A DNA stretch of 64,000 bases from Pseudohoeflea sp964511625 (GCA_964511625.1 CAZEJG010000007.1:62001-126000), one strand, 5' to 3'; counted from the stretch's first letter, positions 33,778 through 43,130 are shown. Made by a program: numbers and translations. The notes: generated by a model from the sequence alone, not told the origin.

Positions 33778-36717
33778 TCAGCCGTGCGTGCCGGTCTCGC
33801 CGCGCGAATGGTCATAGCGCTCGCGCAGGAGCCGCAATACCGAATCCGAACCGATCGGCGGTCCATAGATAAAACTCTGGGCAAAGTCGCAGCCCATGTC
33901 GGCGAGCGCCGCAGCATCCGCCTCGTTGGCCACGCCCTCGGCCACCACCGTCATGTCGAGATCCTTGGCGAGCTGCACCACCGATTTCAGAAGCACCCCG
34001 CGCCGCTCGGTCGGGTCGCTGACGAGCGACTTGTCGAGCTTGATCGTCGAGAACGGGAAGCGGGTGAGATAGGACAGCGAGGAATGGCCGGTGCCGAAAT
34101 CGTCGAGCGAGAGCCCGATGCCTGCATCGCGCAGCCGAGACAGGGTGACCAGCGCCTGCTGCGGATTGTGCATGACCAGCGTCTCGGTGAGCTCCAGCCG
34201 GAACCGCTCGGGCGCGCAACGCGATTCCGAGATCGCGGAAATGACGTCGTTGCACAGATCGGCCTTCAGGAGCTGTGCCGAGGAGAGGTTCACCGACATG
34301 AAGATCGGAATGTCGCCCACCGCATTGAGCCAGGTCGCAAGATCGTTGGCGGCCCCGCGCAGCGCGTACATGCCGAGCCGCAGGATGAGGTCCGAGGCCT
34401 CCGCCACTGGAATGAACTCCGAGGGAGACACCACGCCGCGCTTCGGATCGTCCCAGCGTAGCAGCGCCTCGAAACCTGCGATTTCCGCGTCGTCCATCCG
34501 TACGATCGGCTGGTAAACCAGATGGAGGTCGCCGCGCTCGATGGCCCGGCGCAGGTCCAGTTCCAGCCGCTGGCGGTTGGAGCCGACGGTGCGGAAGGCC
34601 GGACGGAACGGTTCGATACGGTTGCCACCGAAGCGCTTGGCCTGGGCCATGGCCAGTTCGGCATCCTTCATCAGTTCCTCGGGCACCGCGCCGCTTTCGA
34701 CCCAGGTGACGAGGCCGATCGAGGCGGTCAGATGAATTTCCTGGTTGGCGAAATCGATGGGTGCAGAGATCGCCTTACTGATCGCCTCGGCAAGGGCTGC
34801 GACGCGCGCCGGCTCCTGCTCGGAAACGAGGATCAGGCCGAATTGGTCGCCGGTGATGCGGGCGAGTGAATCGTGTGGCTTCAGGAGCCGCTTGAGGCGG
34901 CGGGTGACGGCGAGCAAAATGGTGTCGCCCACCGACATGCCGTGCTTGTCGTTGACCTTCCGGAACTGGTCGAGATCGATCATGAACACGGTCGGACGCA
35001 TGGCCTTGTTGGCCTCGGCCGTCGCGATCGCCATTTCCAGCCGGTCGACGAACAGCTGCCGGTTGGGAAGGCCGGTGAGGTTGTCGTGCACCGCGTCGTG
35101 CAAGAGCCGGGTTTCCGCCGCCTTCTGCTCCGTGACGTCGACGATGGTGCCGACGCAGCGGATGACCTCGCCGCTGGTCCCGAGCACGGGACGGATCCTG
35201 AGCTGCATCCAGTGATGATGGCCGTCCTCGGCGCGGACACGGAAGTCGAGATTGAGCCGACCGCGGCGATGCTCGATCAGCGCGTCGAGCGAGGTGCGAA
35301 AGCGGTCGCGGTCGTCGGGGTGGATATGCGGCAGCCAGTTGCGCGCCGGACCTGACAGGCTGTTGGGCGAATAGCCGAAGGTCGGCGAAATGTCCGGGAT
35401 GGTGACCAGCCGGTCGCGCAGAACGTCCCAGTCCCAGACAATGTCGCCTGCGCCGGTCAGCGCCAGTGCCTGGCGTTCCATGTCGGAGAACAGGCCCTGG
35501 TGGAACGCTCCGCCGGCAAAGGAATGCTGGACGACCGTGAAGCCCATCAGGAGGACGATCAGCACCAGAGCGCCGCCGAGCGCGGGCTGGATGATGTCGT
35601 TGGACAACTGCCCCGTCACCGTCAGCCACGCGCCGAACATCCAGCACAGCACCAGCGCCCAGGTGGGCACCAGCATGATGGCGCGGTCGTAGCGGTTGAA
35701 GCCGAGGAGGAGGATCAGCACCACGCCGGCGATTGCCGTTGCCGCCAGCGAGAGCCTGGCGATTCCGGCGGCGATGGCCGGATCGTAGATCGCCACGGCG
35801 AACAGTGCCGAGAGGCCGATGATCCAGGCGGCGGTAACGAAGGCGAGATTGATGTGCCAGCGGTTGAGATTGAGATAGGCGAAGAGGAAGACCACGAGCC
35901 CGGTAGCGAGAAACACCTCCGTACCCGCTCGCCAGATCTGCTCGTCACCCGGCGTGACGCTGATCAGCTTGGACAGGAATCCGAAATCGACCGACACATA
36001 GGCAAGAACCGCCCAGGCGAGCGCGGCGGTCGCCGGCAGCATCGATGTCCCCTTGACCACGAAGAGGATGGTCAGGAACACCGCCAGCAGGCCGGCGATG
36101 CCGAGCACCACGCCGCGATAGAGCGTGAATGCGTTGACGGTATCCTTGTAGGCGTCGGGCTCCCACAGGTAGATCTGCGGCAGGTCCGGCGTGGCGAGTT
36201 CGGCCACGAAGGTCACCACAGCGCCGGGGTTGAGCGTAATGCGGAAGACGTCGTCCTCGTCATTGGGCACCTGGTCGAGAGCAAAGCCCTCCGACGGCGT
36301 AATCGACAGGATGCGCTTCGAGCCCAGGTCGGGCCAGAGGATACCGGAGCCCGCAAGGCGGAAATGCGGCGCCACGATCAGCCGGTCGAGCTGTTCGTCC
36401 GACACGTTGGCGAGCGCGAAGACCGCCCAGTCGCCCGAATGTTCGGGGCTCGCGGCGCGCACCTCGATGCGGCGGACGATGCCGTCGGCGCCGGGTGCCG
36501 TGGAGACCTGGAAGGCTTCGCCGCGCCCGCGGTAGATTTCGGTGGTCGCCGTGAGATCGAGGGCGGTATCCTCGCGGCTGATGCGAACGGGCTCGAGCGC
36601 CCGCGCCGCACCGGCAAGTTCCATGAGCGCAATCGCCATCATGACAACGAGGACCGCCGCGCTCTTCAGACGATACGATCCGCCGTTGTGATGGAAGCGA
36701 AAGCGGGACAAGTTCAC
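33778..36717 (-). CDS. membrane sensor with PAS, degenerate GGDEF and EAL domains
   Basis: A 979-residue cyclic di-GMP protein. The N terminus has a hydrophobic anchor (VLVVMMAIALMELAGAARA) and a periplasmic sensor region, then about seven transmembrane helices (residues ~210-410), resembling a 7TMR-DISM type sensor. A PAS domain at about 420-545 (SDMERQALALTGAGDIVWDW, FRVRAEDGHHHWMQLRIRPV) is followed by a GGDEF domain (about 550-715) and an EAL domain (about 720-970). The GGDEF signature reads TGDQF, so cyclase activity is doubtful. The EAL core EALLRW, LTETLVMH, DDFGTGHSSLSYL and VVAEGV looks complete, so phosphodiesterase is likely. Start GTG 36717 overlaps the stop of the GNAT gene. Confidence 0.9.
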   Translation of the reverse strand: MNLSRFRFHHNGGSYRLKSAAVLVVMMAIALMELAGAARALEPVRISREDTALDLTATTEIYRGRGEAFQVSTAPGADGIVRRIEVRAASPEHSGDWAVFALANVSDEQLDRLIVAPHFRLAGSGILWPDLGSKRILSITPSEGFALDQVPNDEDDVFRITLNPGAVVTFVAELATPDLPQIYLWEPDAYKDTVNAFTLYRGVVLGIAGLLAVFLTILFVVKGTSMLPATAALAWAVLAYVSVDFGFLSKLISVTPGDEQIWRAGTEVFLATGLVVFLFAYLNLNRWHINLAFVTAAWIIGLSALFAVAIYDPAIAAGIARLSLAATAIAGVVLILLLGFNRYDRAIMLVPTWALVLCWMFGAWLTVTGQLSNDIIQPALGGALVLIVLLMGFTVVQHSFAGGAFHQGLFSDMERQALALTGAGDIVWDWDVLRDRLVTIPDISPTFGYSPNSLSGPARNWLPHIHPDDRDRFRTSLDALIEHRRGRLNLDFRVRAEDGHHHWMQLRIRPVLGTSGEVIRCVGTIVDVTEQKAAETRLLHDAVHDNLTGLPNRQLFVDRLEMAIATAEANKAMRPTVFMIDLDQFRKVNDKHGMSVGDTILLAVTRRLKRLLKPHDSLARITGDQFGLILVSEQEPARVAALAEAISKAISAPIDFANQEIHLTASIGLVTWVESGAVPEELMKDAELAMAQAKRFGGNRIEPFRPAFRTVGSNRQRLELDLRRAIERGDLHLVYQPIVRMDDAEIAGFEALLRWDDPKRGVVSPSEFIPVAEASDLILRLGMYALRGAANDLATWLNAVGDIPIFMSVNLSSAQLLKADLCNDVISAISESRCAPERFRLELTETLVMHNPQQALVTLSRLRDAGIGLSLDDFGTGHSSLSYLTRFPFSTIKLDKSLVSDPTERRGVLLKSVVQLAKDLDMTVVAEGVANEADAAALADMGCDFAQSFIYGPPIGSDSVLRLLRERYDHSRGETGTHG

Positions 36718-37334
36718 CTCATGGCTTTCGATGCGGCCTGCCGTGCCCGCCACTCTTCCGCGATCAAGGCGTAAAGGAGGTGGTCGCGCCAGGCGCCGTT
36801 GATGCGCAAGTAGCTGTGCAGATACCCCTCCCGGCGAAACCCGGCTTTTTCAAGGAGTCGCGAACTGCGTTGGTTTTCGGGAATACAGGCCGCTTCGATG
36901 CGGTGCAACCGCAGCCGGTCAAAGATGTGGGGAATGACGACCTGCAGCGCCGCCTGCATAAGGCCTTGGCCGGCATGGGCTTCGCCCATCCAGTAGCCGA
37001 GCGTGCAGCTCTCCGCCGCACCCCGCCGGATCGAGCCGATGGTGATCCCGCCCACCAAAGTGTTCTCTTGGGAGAGGAAGATGAAATAGGGATCGGCGAA
37101 GCCGCCCGATCGATCGGCCTCGTAGCGACGGATGCGGTGGCGGAAGGCCTCGCGCGTCAGGTCGTCGGAGGGCCAGCGCGGTTCCCAGGGCTCGAGGAAC
37201 GCCCGGCTGGATCGCCGCAGCTCCCGCCACTGCTCGTAGTCGTCGAAGCGCGGATGGGCGAGATAGACCTTCGGCCCCTCCAGAACGGTCACCTCGCGAA
37301 CGCGGTGGCGGAAGCGGAAGGTCGGCCTGTACAT
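36714..37334 (-). CDS. GNAT family N-acetyltransferase (RimJ/RimL type)
   Basis: A 206-residue GNAT acetyltransferase similar to RimJ/RimL, which acetylate N termini of ribosomal proteins. Markers are YWMGEAHAGQGLMQAAL (acetyl-CoA loop) and IEAACIPENQRSSRLLEKAGF, the terminal GFRREGYLHSYLRINGAWRDHLLYAL. The last codons ATGAGGTGA overlap the GTG of the GGDEF-EAL gene, so translation is coupled. Start ATG 37334 (MYRPTFRFRHRVREV) is preferred; the frame extended far upstream is a mirror of the M16 gene. It is 17 bases after the M16 peptidase gene. Confidence 0.9.
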   Translation of the reverse strand: MYRPTFRFRHRVREVTVLEGPKVYLAHPRFDDYEQWRELRRSSRAFLEPWEPRWPSDDLTREAFRHRIRRYEADRSGGFADPYFIFLSQENTLVGGITIGSIRRGAAESCTLGYWMGEAHAGQGLMQAALQVVIPHIFDRLRLHRIEAACIPENQRSSRLLEKAGFRREGYLHSYLRINGAWRDHLLYALIAEEWRARQAASKAMR

Positions 37335-37351
37335 CGTAAGTGCGCGGCCCG

Positions 37352-38650
37352 CTATTCGGCGGCGGTCTGCATCCGGTGCGATCCGGACAGTGCCGATTTC
37401 ATCGACTCGCCGTCCATCAGCGGCGCCACCGGACCCACAGCCGACAGGGTCAGCGGCGTCTTGAAGAACAGCCGGCCGGCGAGATCGGTCAGCCGGTCGG
37501 GCGTGATCGCGTCGAGACGTTCCATCAATTCGGCGTTGGAGACGGGCCGGCCGAAGAGCAGCATCTGCCGGGCGATCTGGCTGGCGCGTGCCGCCGGGCT
37601 TTCCTGCGACATCAGGAGTGCCGCGCGGGTCTGGGCCCGCGAGCGGTTGATCTCGCTGACGTCGACATGATCGGCGACCTTGGACAGTTCGTCGAAGATC
37701 ACCGGCATCAGCGAACCGAGATCCTCCGGCCCTGTGGCGGCGTGGATGCCGAACATGCCGGTGTCGGAGAAGCCCCAGTGGAAGGCGTAGACCGAGTAGC
37801 ACAGGCCGCGCTTCTCGCGCACTTCCTGGAACAGCCGCGAGGACATGCCTCCGCCCAGGATGTTGGCGAGGATCTGCGAGGCGTAGAAATCGCGTGCCTG
37901 GTAGGCGCGGCCCTCGAAGCCGAGGATCACCTGTGCGTCCATCAGGTCGCGGGTCTCACGGTATTCGCCGCCCGTGTAGCGCGCCTCGATGAGATCGGGC
38001 AGCGAGTCGTTGGTCGGCTGGATGGCGTCGCCAAAAGCGTCCTCGACAAGCTTCGCGAAGGTCTCGTGATCGACGGCGCCCGCCGCCACAACGACGATCC
38101 GGTCGCCGGTATAGTGGCGCTTGAGATAGCTGCGCAGCTGGTCGGGCGTGAACGACTTCACCGTCGTCGGCGTGCCGAGGATCGGGCGGCCGATGGTCTG
38201 GTCGCGGAAAGCGGCCTCGGCGAAGCGGTCATAGACCACGTCGTCGGGCGTGTCGTTGGCAGCCCCGATCTCCTGCAGGATGACGTGCTTCTCGCGCTCG
38301 AGCTCGCTTTCCTCGAAGGTCGAGGAGGTGAGGATGTCGGCGAGAATGTCGACCGCCAGCGGCACGTCGTCCTTCAGCACCCGGGCGTAGTAGGAGGTCG
38401 TTTCCGTCGAGGTGGCCGCGTTGACTTCGCCGCCGACATTCTCGATTTCCTCGGCGATCTGCCGCGCCGTGCGCCGCTTCGTACCCTTGAAGGCCATGTG
38501 TTCGAGCAGGTGGGCGATACCGTGTTCGTCGTCGTTCTCGTCACGCGAGCCCGAACGGACCCAGACGCCGAGAACGGCGCTCTCCAGATGCGGCATCGTC
38601 TCTGTGACGACGGTGATGCCGTTGGAGAGCGTGGTGGTGCGTACGTTCAT
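37352..38650 (-). CDS. M16 family zinc metallopeptidase (mitochondrial processing peptidase-like)
   Basis: A 432-residue protease of the pitrilysin/processing-peptidase family. The inverted zinc motif is H47-L-L-E50-H51 (HGIAHLLEHMAFKGTKRR), with the third ligand Glu in EREKHVILQEI. The C-terminal half is the matching non-catalytic M16 domain (RDLMDAQVILGFEGRAYQA, LFQEVREKRGLCYSVYAF). Its substrates are unknown; the genome context with thrC upstream is conserved in rhizobia. Start ATG 38650, 16 bases after thrC, so cotranscribed. Confidence 0.95.
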   Translation of the reverse strand: MNVRTTTLSNGITVVTETMPHLESAVLGVWVRSGSRDENDDEHGIAHLLEHMAFKGTKRRTARQIAEEIENVGGEVNAATSTETTSYYARVLKDDVPLAVDILADILTSSTFEESELEREKHVILQEIGAANDTPDDVVYDRFAEAAFRDQTIGRPILGTPTTVKSFTPDQLRSYLKRHYTGDRIVVVAAGAVDHETFAKLVEDAFGDAIQPTNDSLPDLIEARYTGGEYRETRDLMDAQVILGFEGRAYQARDFYASQILANILGGGMSSRLFQEVREKRGLCYSVYAFHWGFSDTGMFGIHAATGPEDLGSLMPVIFDELSKVADHVDVSEINRSRAQTRAALLMSQESPAARASQIARQMLLFGRPVSNAELMERLDAITPDRLTDLAGRLFFKTPLTLSAVGPVAPLMDGESMKSALSGSHRMQTAAE

Positions 38651-38666
38651 TCTTGTGCTTTCCCGG

Positions 38667-40064
38667 TCAGCGAACGGCCCGCGCTTGCGCCAGGATATGG
38701 GCTTCGACCTTGCCCTGGGCTGCGGGCAGTACCTGGAACCGTTCCTCCCGTTGCATCAGGTCAGTGAGACACGGCGGAAGCGCCGGGTCAATACCGGACG
38801 CCGATTTTACCGCCTCCGGGAACTTCGCCGGATGGGCGGTCGACAGCGCCACCATCGGCGCGTTGGCCCGCTCCGCCTTGGCCGCCACATGCATGGCGAC
38901 GGCGGTGTGCGGATCGACCACATAGCCGGTCTGGCCGGCGATCTCGGCTATCTTGGCCTTTACCTGCTTCTCGCTGGCGCGTCCTGCGGAGAACTCCCGC
39001 TTGATCGTCTTCAGCGTGGTTTCGGCGACGTCGAACCCGCCGGACTGGCGCAACTGGCCCATGGCCGCACGCACCGCGCCGGCATCGCGATCGGATGCCT
39101 CGAACAGGAGCCGCTCGAAGTTCGACGAGATCTGGATGTCCATCGAGGGCGAGGTGGTGGCGCTCACGCCCTTCATCTCGTAACGGCCGGTCCTGAGCGT
39201 TCGCGCCAGGATGTCGTTCTCGTTGGTGGCGATGACGAGCTTTCCGACCGGCAGGCCCATCCGCTTGGCGGCATAGCCGGCGAAGATGTCGCCGAAATTG
39301 CCCGTGGGCACCGTGAAGGAGACCTTCCGCGACGGCGCGCCGAGCGAGACCGCGGCCGAAAAATAGTAGACGATCTGGGCCATGATGCGGGCCCAGTTGA
39401 TCGAGTTGACGCCCGAAAGCCCGACCTTGTCGCGGAATTCGGCGTGGCCGAACATGGCTTTGACGATGTCCTGGCAGTCGTCGAAATTGCCTTCGAGCGC
39501 CAGCGCGTGGACGTTGCCCGCCGTCGAACTCGTCATCTGGCGCTGTTGCACCGGCGAGACGCGGCCCTTGGGGAACAGGATGAAGATGTCGGTGCGCTCA
39601 CGGCCGGCAAAGGCGTCGATCGCCGCACCGCCGGTGTCGCCCGAAGTGGCGCCGACGATGGTCGCCCGTTCGCCGCGCTCGGCGAGCACATGGTCCATCA
39701 GCCGGGCGAGCAGCTGCATCGCCACATCCTTGAAGGCGAGTGTCGGACCGTGGAAGAGTTCGAGCACGAACGCATTCGGGCCCGACTGCACCAGCGGCGC
39801 GATCGCCGGGTGGCGGAAGGTGGCATAGGCCTCGTCGATCATCGCCCGCAGCTTGTCGGCGGGGATCTCGTCGCCGACGAAGGGCGAGATCACCCGGAAG
39901 GCGATTTCCTGATAGCTCTGGCCGCGCATGGCGCGGATGTCGCGGCTCGAAAACTGCGGCCATTCGCGCGGCACGTAGAGCCCGCCGTCGCGGGCGAGCC
40001 CGGCCAGAAGTGCGTCGCTGAAACCGAGGGAGGGCGCCTCGCCCCGTGTCGAGATATATTCCAA
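38667..40064 (-). CDS. thrC: threonine synthase
   Basis: A 465-residue PLP-dependent enzyme that makes threonine from phosphohomoserine, the product of ThrB. The lysine motif is LAFKDVAMQLLARLM, and the phosphate-binding part is GATSGDTGGAAIDAFAG. The length and N terminus (EYISTRGEAPSLGFSDALLAGLARDGG) fit the long (type II) form. The start is TTG at 40064, chosen because GGGGAAG lies 6 bases upstream and the upstream frame has no homology-like sequence. First gene of a thrC-M16-GNAT-GGDEF/EAL series. Confidence 0.96.
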   Translation of the reverse strand: MEYISTRGEAPSLGFSDALLAGLARDGGLYVPREWPQFSSRDIRAMRGQSYQEIAFRVISPFVGDEIPADKLRAMIDEAYATFRHPAIAPLVQSGPNAFVLELFHGPTLAFKDVAMQLLARLMDHVLAERGERATIVGATSGDTGGAAIDAFAGRERTDIFILFPKGRVSPVQQRQMTSSTAGNVHALALEGNFDDCQDIVKAMFGHAEFRDKVGLSGVNSINWARIMAQIVYYFSAAVSLGAPSRKVSFTVPTGNFGDIFAGYAAKRMGLPVGKLVIATNENDILARTLRTGRYEMKGVSATTSPSMDIQISSNFERLLFEASDRDAGAVRAAMGQLRQSGGFDVAETTLKTIKREFSAGRASEKQVKAKIAEIAGQTGYVVDPHTAVAMHVAAKAERANAPMVALSTAHPAKFPEAVKSASGIDPALPPCLTDLMQREERFQVLPAAQGKVEAHILAQARAVR

Positions 40065-40273
40065 GTAACTTCCCCGATGGTAGTCGCCGGTGGCGGTCGA
40101 TGGTGCCCGGTGAGGTCCGGGGCTTTCGAAAGCTGGCCGGATGCTGGACGCGGAGGGCGCGAGATGACATAACGCCGGTCGCATTTCCGCCGCGGCGCTG
40201 GTATAAACCAAGCCACATTGACATGCAAAGGCCCCCTGACCGGCGGGAACCGGGGGTGATTTCGAGGGTAGTT

Positions 40274-40834
40274 TTGACCGTGTTCAATTCGTTATCGCGT
40301 ATCGGCACAGCCCTGACGCTCGCCGCCTTTCTGGCGGCCTGTCAGGGCACGGATCCAGCCAAGGTTCTCAACCCGAACCCCCAGCCGAACATCGACGAGA
40401 AGACCCAGTCGCAAGTCATGCAGGGCACCTGTCCGCCGGTCTCGTTGCGCGAGGGCACGGCCTATTTCACCCAATATGCCAAGGGCGGCGACGGCGATCC
40501 GACCAAGGTCATAAATCAGGCCACGATTACCGAGACGACCCGCCAGTGCCGCATGGTCGGCACCGATATCGTCATGACCGTGCAGGCTTCGGGACGCGTT
40601 CTCGCCGGTCCCGCCGGTGGTCCCGGCACCGTCCAGCTGCCGCTTCGCGTCGTCGTGCGCGATACCGAGAACACCGTCTATTCAGAACTGACCAAGACGC
40701 CGGTCGAACTGCCCGCCGCCGATCCGACCGCGCAGTTCCTCTTCACCAATTCCACGGTGACCTTCCCCGCAGCCCTTGCCCGTTCCGTCAAGGTCTGGGT
40801 CGGCTTCGACCCCGGCCCCTACGACACGCCGTAA
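40274..40834 (+). CDS. exported lipoprotein of unknown function
   Basis: A 186-residue predicted lipoprotein. Basic and hydrophobic N terminus followed by the lipobox LAAFLAAC near residue 16-23, so the mature protein begins with a lipidated cysteine (CQGTDPAKVLNPNPQPNI). The mature part is mostly beta with GTAYFTQYAKGGDGDPTKV and VVVRDTENTVYSELT; two Cys (GTCPPVS, RQCRMVG) may pair. No family name is safe. TTG 40274 with GAGGG 5 bases upstream is favoured; GTG 40280 and ATG 40223 are alternatives. It faces away from thrC. Confidence 0.75.
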   Translation: MTVFNSLSRIGTALTLAAFLAACQGTDPAKVLNPNPQPNIDEKTQSQVMQGTCPPVSLREGTAYFTQYAKGGDGDPTKVINQATITETTRQCRMVGTDIVMTVQASGRVLAGPAGGPGTVQLPLRVVVRDTENTVYSELTKTPVELPAADPTAQFLFTNSTVTFPAALARSVKVWVGFDPGPYDTP

Positions 40835-40868
40835 GCGCTTTCGGGGGAGCTGAGCGACCCTCTGGGGA

Positions 40869-41558
40869 TCAACTCAGCTCGGTCCACGCACCAAGCGCCT
40901 CGATGGTGGCCGGGAGATCGGCCATGCGATGGATAACGGTTTCCGCGCCCGCTTCGGTCAGCTTGTCGGCATGGCCCGGATAGCTGTGGGTAGCGCCGGT
41001 GAAGCCGACGACCCGCATGCCGGCGGCGCGCGCACCGGTGATCCCGTGCACCGAATCCTCGATCACCAGCGTATTGGCGGGCTTGGCGCCCATCTGCTTC
41101 GCCCCGTGCAGGAAGATGTCCGGCGCGGGCTTGGTGCGCACGTCCGGCGTGTCTTTGGCCGAGAACACGTTCTTTCCGAAGATCGGCGCGAGCCCGGTAC
41201 GTTCCAGCATCAGTTGCAGCCGCTTGGCGCCGGAATTCGAGCAGATGCACTTCTTGCCCGGGATGAGAGCGGCGGCGCGCGCGGCCCCCTCGATCGGCAG
41301 GAGGTCGCGGGCGAGCCGCTGGTCGATCATCTTGTCGCTCTTGTCGAGCAGCGAGGCCTGCAGCGGGATGTCGCTTTCGCGTTCCACTTCCAGGAGAATG
41401 TCCTTCCAGGTCAGACCGGCGAACCGCTCGGCGAGCTCTTCGGCGGTGATCTGGTATCCGGCCTGGCCGAGCAGCTTGCTCTCCACCTGGGCGGCGATGA
41501 TCTCGCTGTCGACGAGCACGCCGTCGCAATCGAAGATGATGAGGTCGAATGAGGACAT
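40869..41558 (-). CDS. HAD family phosphatase (beta-phosphoglucomutase-like)
   Basis: A 229-residue HAD hydrolase with the helical cap type of phosphoglycolate phosphatase and beta-phosphoglucomutase. Motifs are IFDCDGVLVDSE (nucleophile and acid Asp), KKCICSNSGAKRLQL (motif II Ser), TKPAPDIF with the motif III Lys, and VIEDSVHGITGARAAGM (motif IV acidic pair). The substrate, probably a sugar phosphate, is unknown. Start ATG 41558 with GGGAAG about 5 bases upstream; a longer frame to 41711 is unlikely. It is divergent from ccrM, 192 bases apart. Confidence 0.92.
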   Translation of the reverse strand: MSSFDLIIFDCDGVLVDSEIIAAQVESKLLGQAGYQITAEELAERFAGLTWKDILLEVERESDIPLQASLLDKSDKMIDQRLARDLLPIEGAARAAALIPGKKCICSNSGAKRLQLMLERTGLAPIFGKNVFSAKDTPDVRTKPAPDIFLHGAKQMGAKPANTLVIEDSVHGITGARAAGMRVVGFTGATHSYPGHADKLTEAGAETVIHRMADLPATIEALGAWTELS

Positions 41559-41749
41559 GAGACTTCCCGTCGTCTTGCTTTTCCGGCGTCGGGCTACCCC
41601 AAGGATGGGGCGGATGCAAGGCGGTTGGCGGGGGTGATCCGCCGCGAAGAAGGTGGCCTGTGTCGAAAAACGTCGGCCATTCACCGCTTGTTTACTCTGT
41701 TCGGTAACCATGATGCCAGTTGTTCTGCGTCCTAGTAGCGAGTACCGCG

Positions 41750-42922
41750 ATGGCTTCTTCCGTTTCGCTTGCCTCTTCTCCCGTCTCTCTGGCCCCCGTT
41801 TCCCTGACCGATGTCCGTGGTCTTTCGCCCAAGGGCGGAAAGTCGTGGCTCGACACCATCATCAAGGGCGATTGCGTCGCCGCCCTCGAGGCGCTGCCGG
41901 CAGGTTCGGTCGACATGATCTTTGCCGACCCGCCCTACAACCTGCAGCTCGGCGGTGATCTGACCCGTCCCGACCAGTCGGCCGTCGATGCGGTCAACGA
42001 TCACTGGGACCAGTTCGAAAGCTTCCAGGCCTATGACGCCTTCACCCGTGCCTGGCTTCTGGCCTGCCGCCGCGTGCTCAAGCCCAACGGCACCATCTGG
42101 GTGATCGGCTCCTACCATAACATCTTCCGCGTCGGCGCCTCGCTGCAGGATCTCGGCTTCTGGCTCCTCAACGACGTCGTCTGGCGCAAGACCAACCCGA
42201 TGCCGAATTTCCGCGGCCGCCGGTTCCAGAACGCTCACGAGACGCTGATCTGGGCCTCGCGCGATGCCAACGCCAAGGGCTACACCTTCAATTACGAAGC
42301 CATGAAGGCGGCAAACGACGACGTGCAGATGCGTTCGGACTGGCTATTCCCGATCTGCACCGGCGGCGAGCGCCTCAAGGATGAAAACGGCCGCAAGGTC
42401 CATCCGACCCAGAAGCCGGAGGCGCTGCTCGCCCGTATCATGATGGCTTCGTCGAAGCCCGGCGACGTGGTACTCGATCCCTTCTTCGGCACCGGCACCA
42501 CCGGCGCCGTCGCCCGCCGCCTCGGTCGCCACTTCGTCGGCGTTGAGCGCGAGGACAGCTATATCGAGGCCGCCCGCAAGCGCATCGACGCGGTCGAGCC
42601 GCTCGGCAAGGCGGAACTCACCGTCATGACGGGCAAGCGCGCCGAGCCGCGCGTCGCCTTCAACGTGCTCATTGAGGCCGGCCTCATTCGCCCGGGGCAG
42701 GTGCTGACCGACGCCCGCAAGCGCTTCAAGGCGATCGTCCGGGCCGACGGCACCGTTGTCGCCGACAATGTTGCAGGCTCCATTCACAAGGTCGGCGCTG
42801 CTGTCCAGGGTTTTGACGCCTGCAACGGCTGGACCTTCTGGCACACCGAGAAGGACGGCGCGCTCGTCCCGATCGACGACATGCGAACCGTCGTCCGCGC
42901 CGAGATGGCGCGCGCCGGCTGA
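41750..42922 (+). CDS. ccrM: cell-cycle regulated adenine DNA methyltransferase CcrM (GANTC)
   Basis: A 390-residue beta-class adenine N6 methyltransferase. In alphaproteobacteria it methylates GANTC and helps set cell-cycle gene expression. The catalytic motif DPPYNL (D60-P-P-Y) precedes the SAM-binding motif VVLDPFFGTGTTGAVARRLG, the order of the beta class. HPTQKPEALLARIMMASSKPG follows, and the C-terminal ~100 residues (VLIEAGLIRPGQVLTDARKR, WTFWHTEKDGALVPID) form the CcrM-specific DNA-contact domain. Start ATG 41750 (MASSVSLASS); relatives lack the upstream extension to 41720. The gene ends at a strong terminator. Confidence 0.96.
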   Translation: MASSVSLASSPVSLAPVSLTDVRGLSPKGGKSWLDTIIKGDCVAALEALPAGSVDMIFADPPYNLQLGGDLTRPDQSAVDAVNDHWDQFESFQAYDAFTRAWLLACRRVLKPNGTIWVIGSYHNIFRVGASLQDLGFWLLNDVVWRKTNPMPNFRGRRFQNAHETLIWASRDANAKGYTFNYEAMKAANDDVQMRSDWLFPICTGGERLKDENGRKVHPTQKPEALLARIMMASSKPGDVVLDPFFGTGTTGAVARRLGRHFVGVEREDSYIEAARKRIDAVEPLGKAELTVMTGKRAEPRVAFNVLIEAGLIRPGQVLTDARKRFKAIVRADGTVVADNVAGSIHKVGAAVQGFDACNGWTFWHTEKDGALVPIDDMRTVVRAEMARAG

Positions 42923-43015
42923 AGACCCCGCGTCCGAGGGGTGGGGAGACCTCTCGGGCGAAACGCGGACCTGGCCACCGGGTAGTCGAGTATCTCCAGT
43001 CACCGGTGGACATAG

Positions 43016-43048
43016 AAACGCCCGGCTTCCCAAAGGCCGGGCGTTTTT
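43016..43048 (+). terminator. Rho-independent terminator after ccrM
   Basis: AAACGCCCGGC (43016-43026) and GCCGGGCGTTT (43036-43046) pair around a 9-base loop, followed by further T residues to 43048. It isolates the ccrM transcript from the toxin-antitoxin unit. Confidence 0.9.
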
Positions 43049-43078
43049 GCGTCTTCAGGCGAAGCGGAAGGCCTTGTA

Positions 43079-43107
43079 TTGTAATTGTCATTACAAAACG
43101 CTATGTT
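43079..43107 (+). promoter_or_regulatory. tacAT-type promoter with overlapping palindrome
   Basis: TTGTAA (43079-43084) and TATGTT (43102-43107) are 17 bases apart. The palindrome TTGTAAT-TGTC-ATTACAA (43079-43096) covers the -35 box and most of the spacer. It is a plausible operator for the ribbon-helix-helix antitoxin encoded next, and would be blocked by its binding. Confidence 0.7.
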
Positions 43108-43130
43108 TACGCTGAGCAATGGAGACCGTC

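Noticed and set aside
40929..41637. Plus-strand frames opposite the HAD phosphatase
   Set aside because: Shadows of a gene with complete HAD motifs; no independent evidence.
41559..41749. GANTC site in the ccrM promoter, expected from Caulobacter
   Set aside because: I scanned the region between the HAD gene and ccrM and found no GANTC sequence, so this feedback cannot be claimed here.
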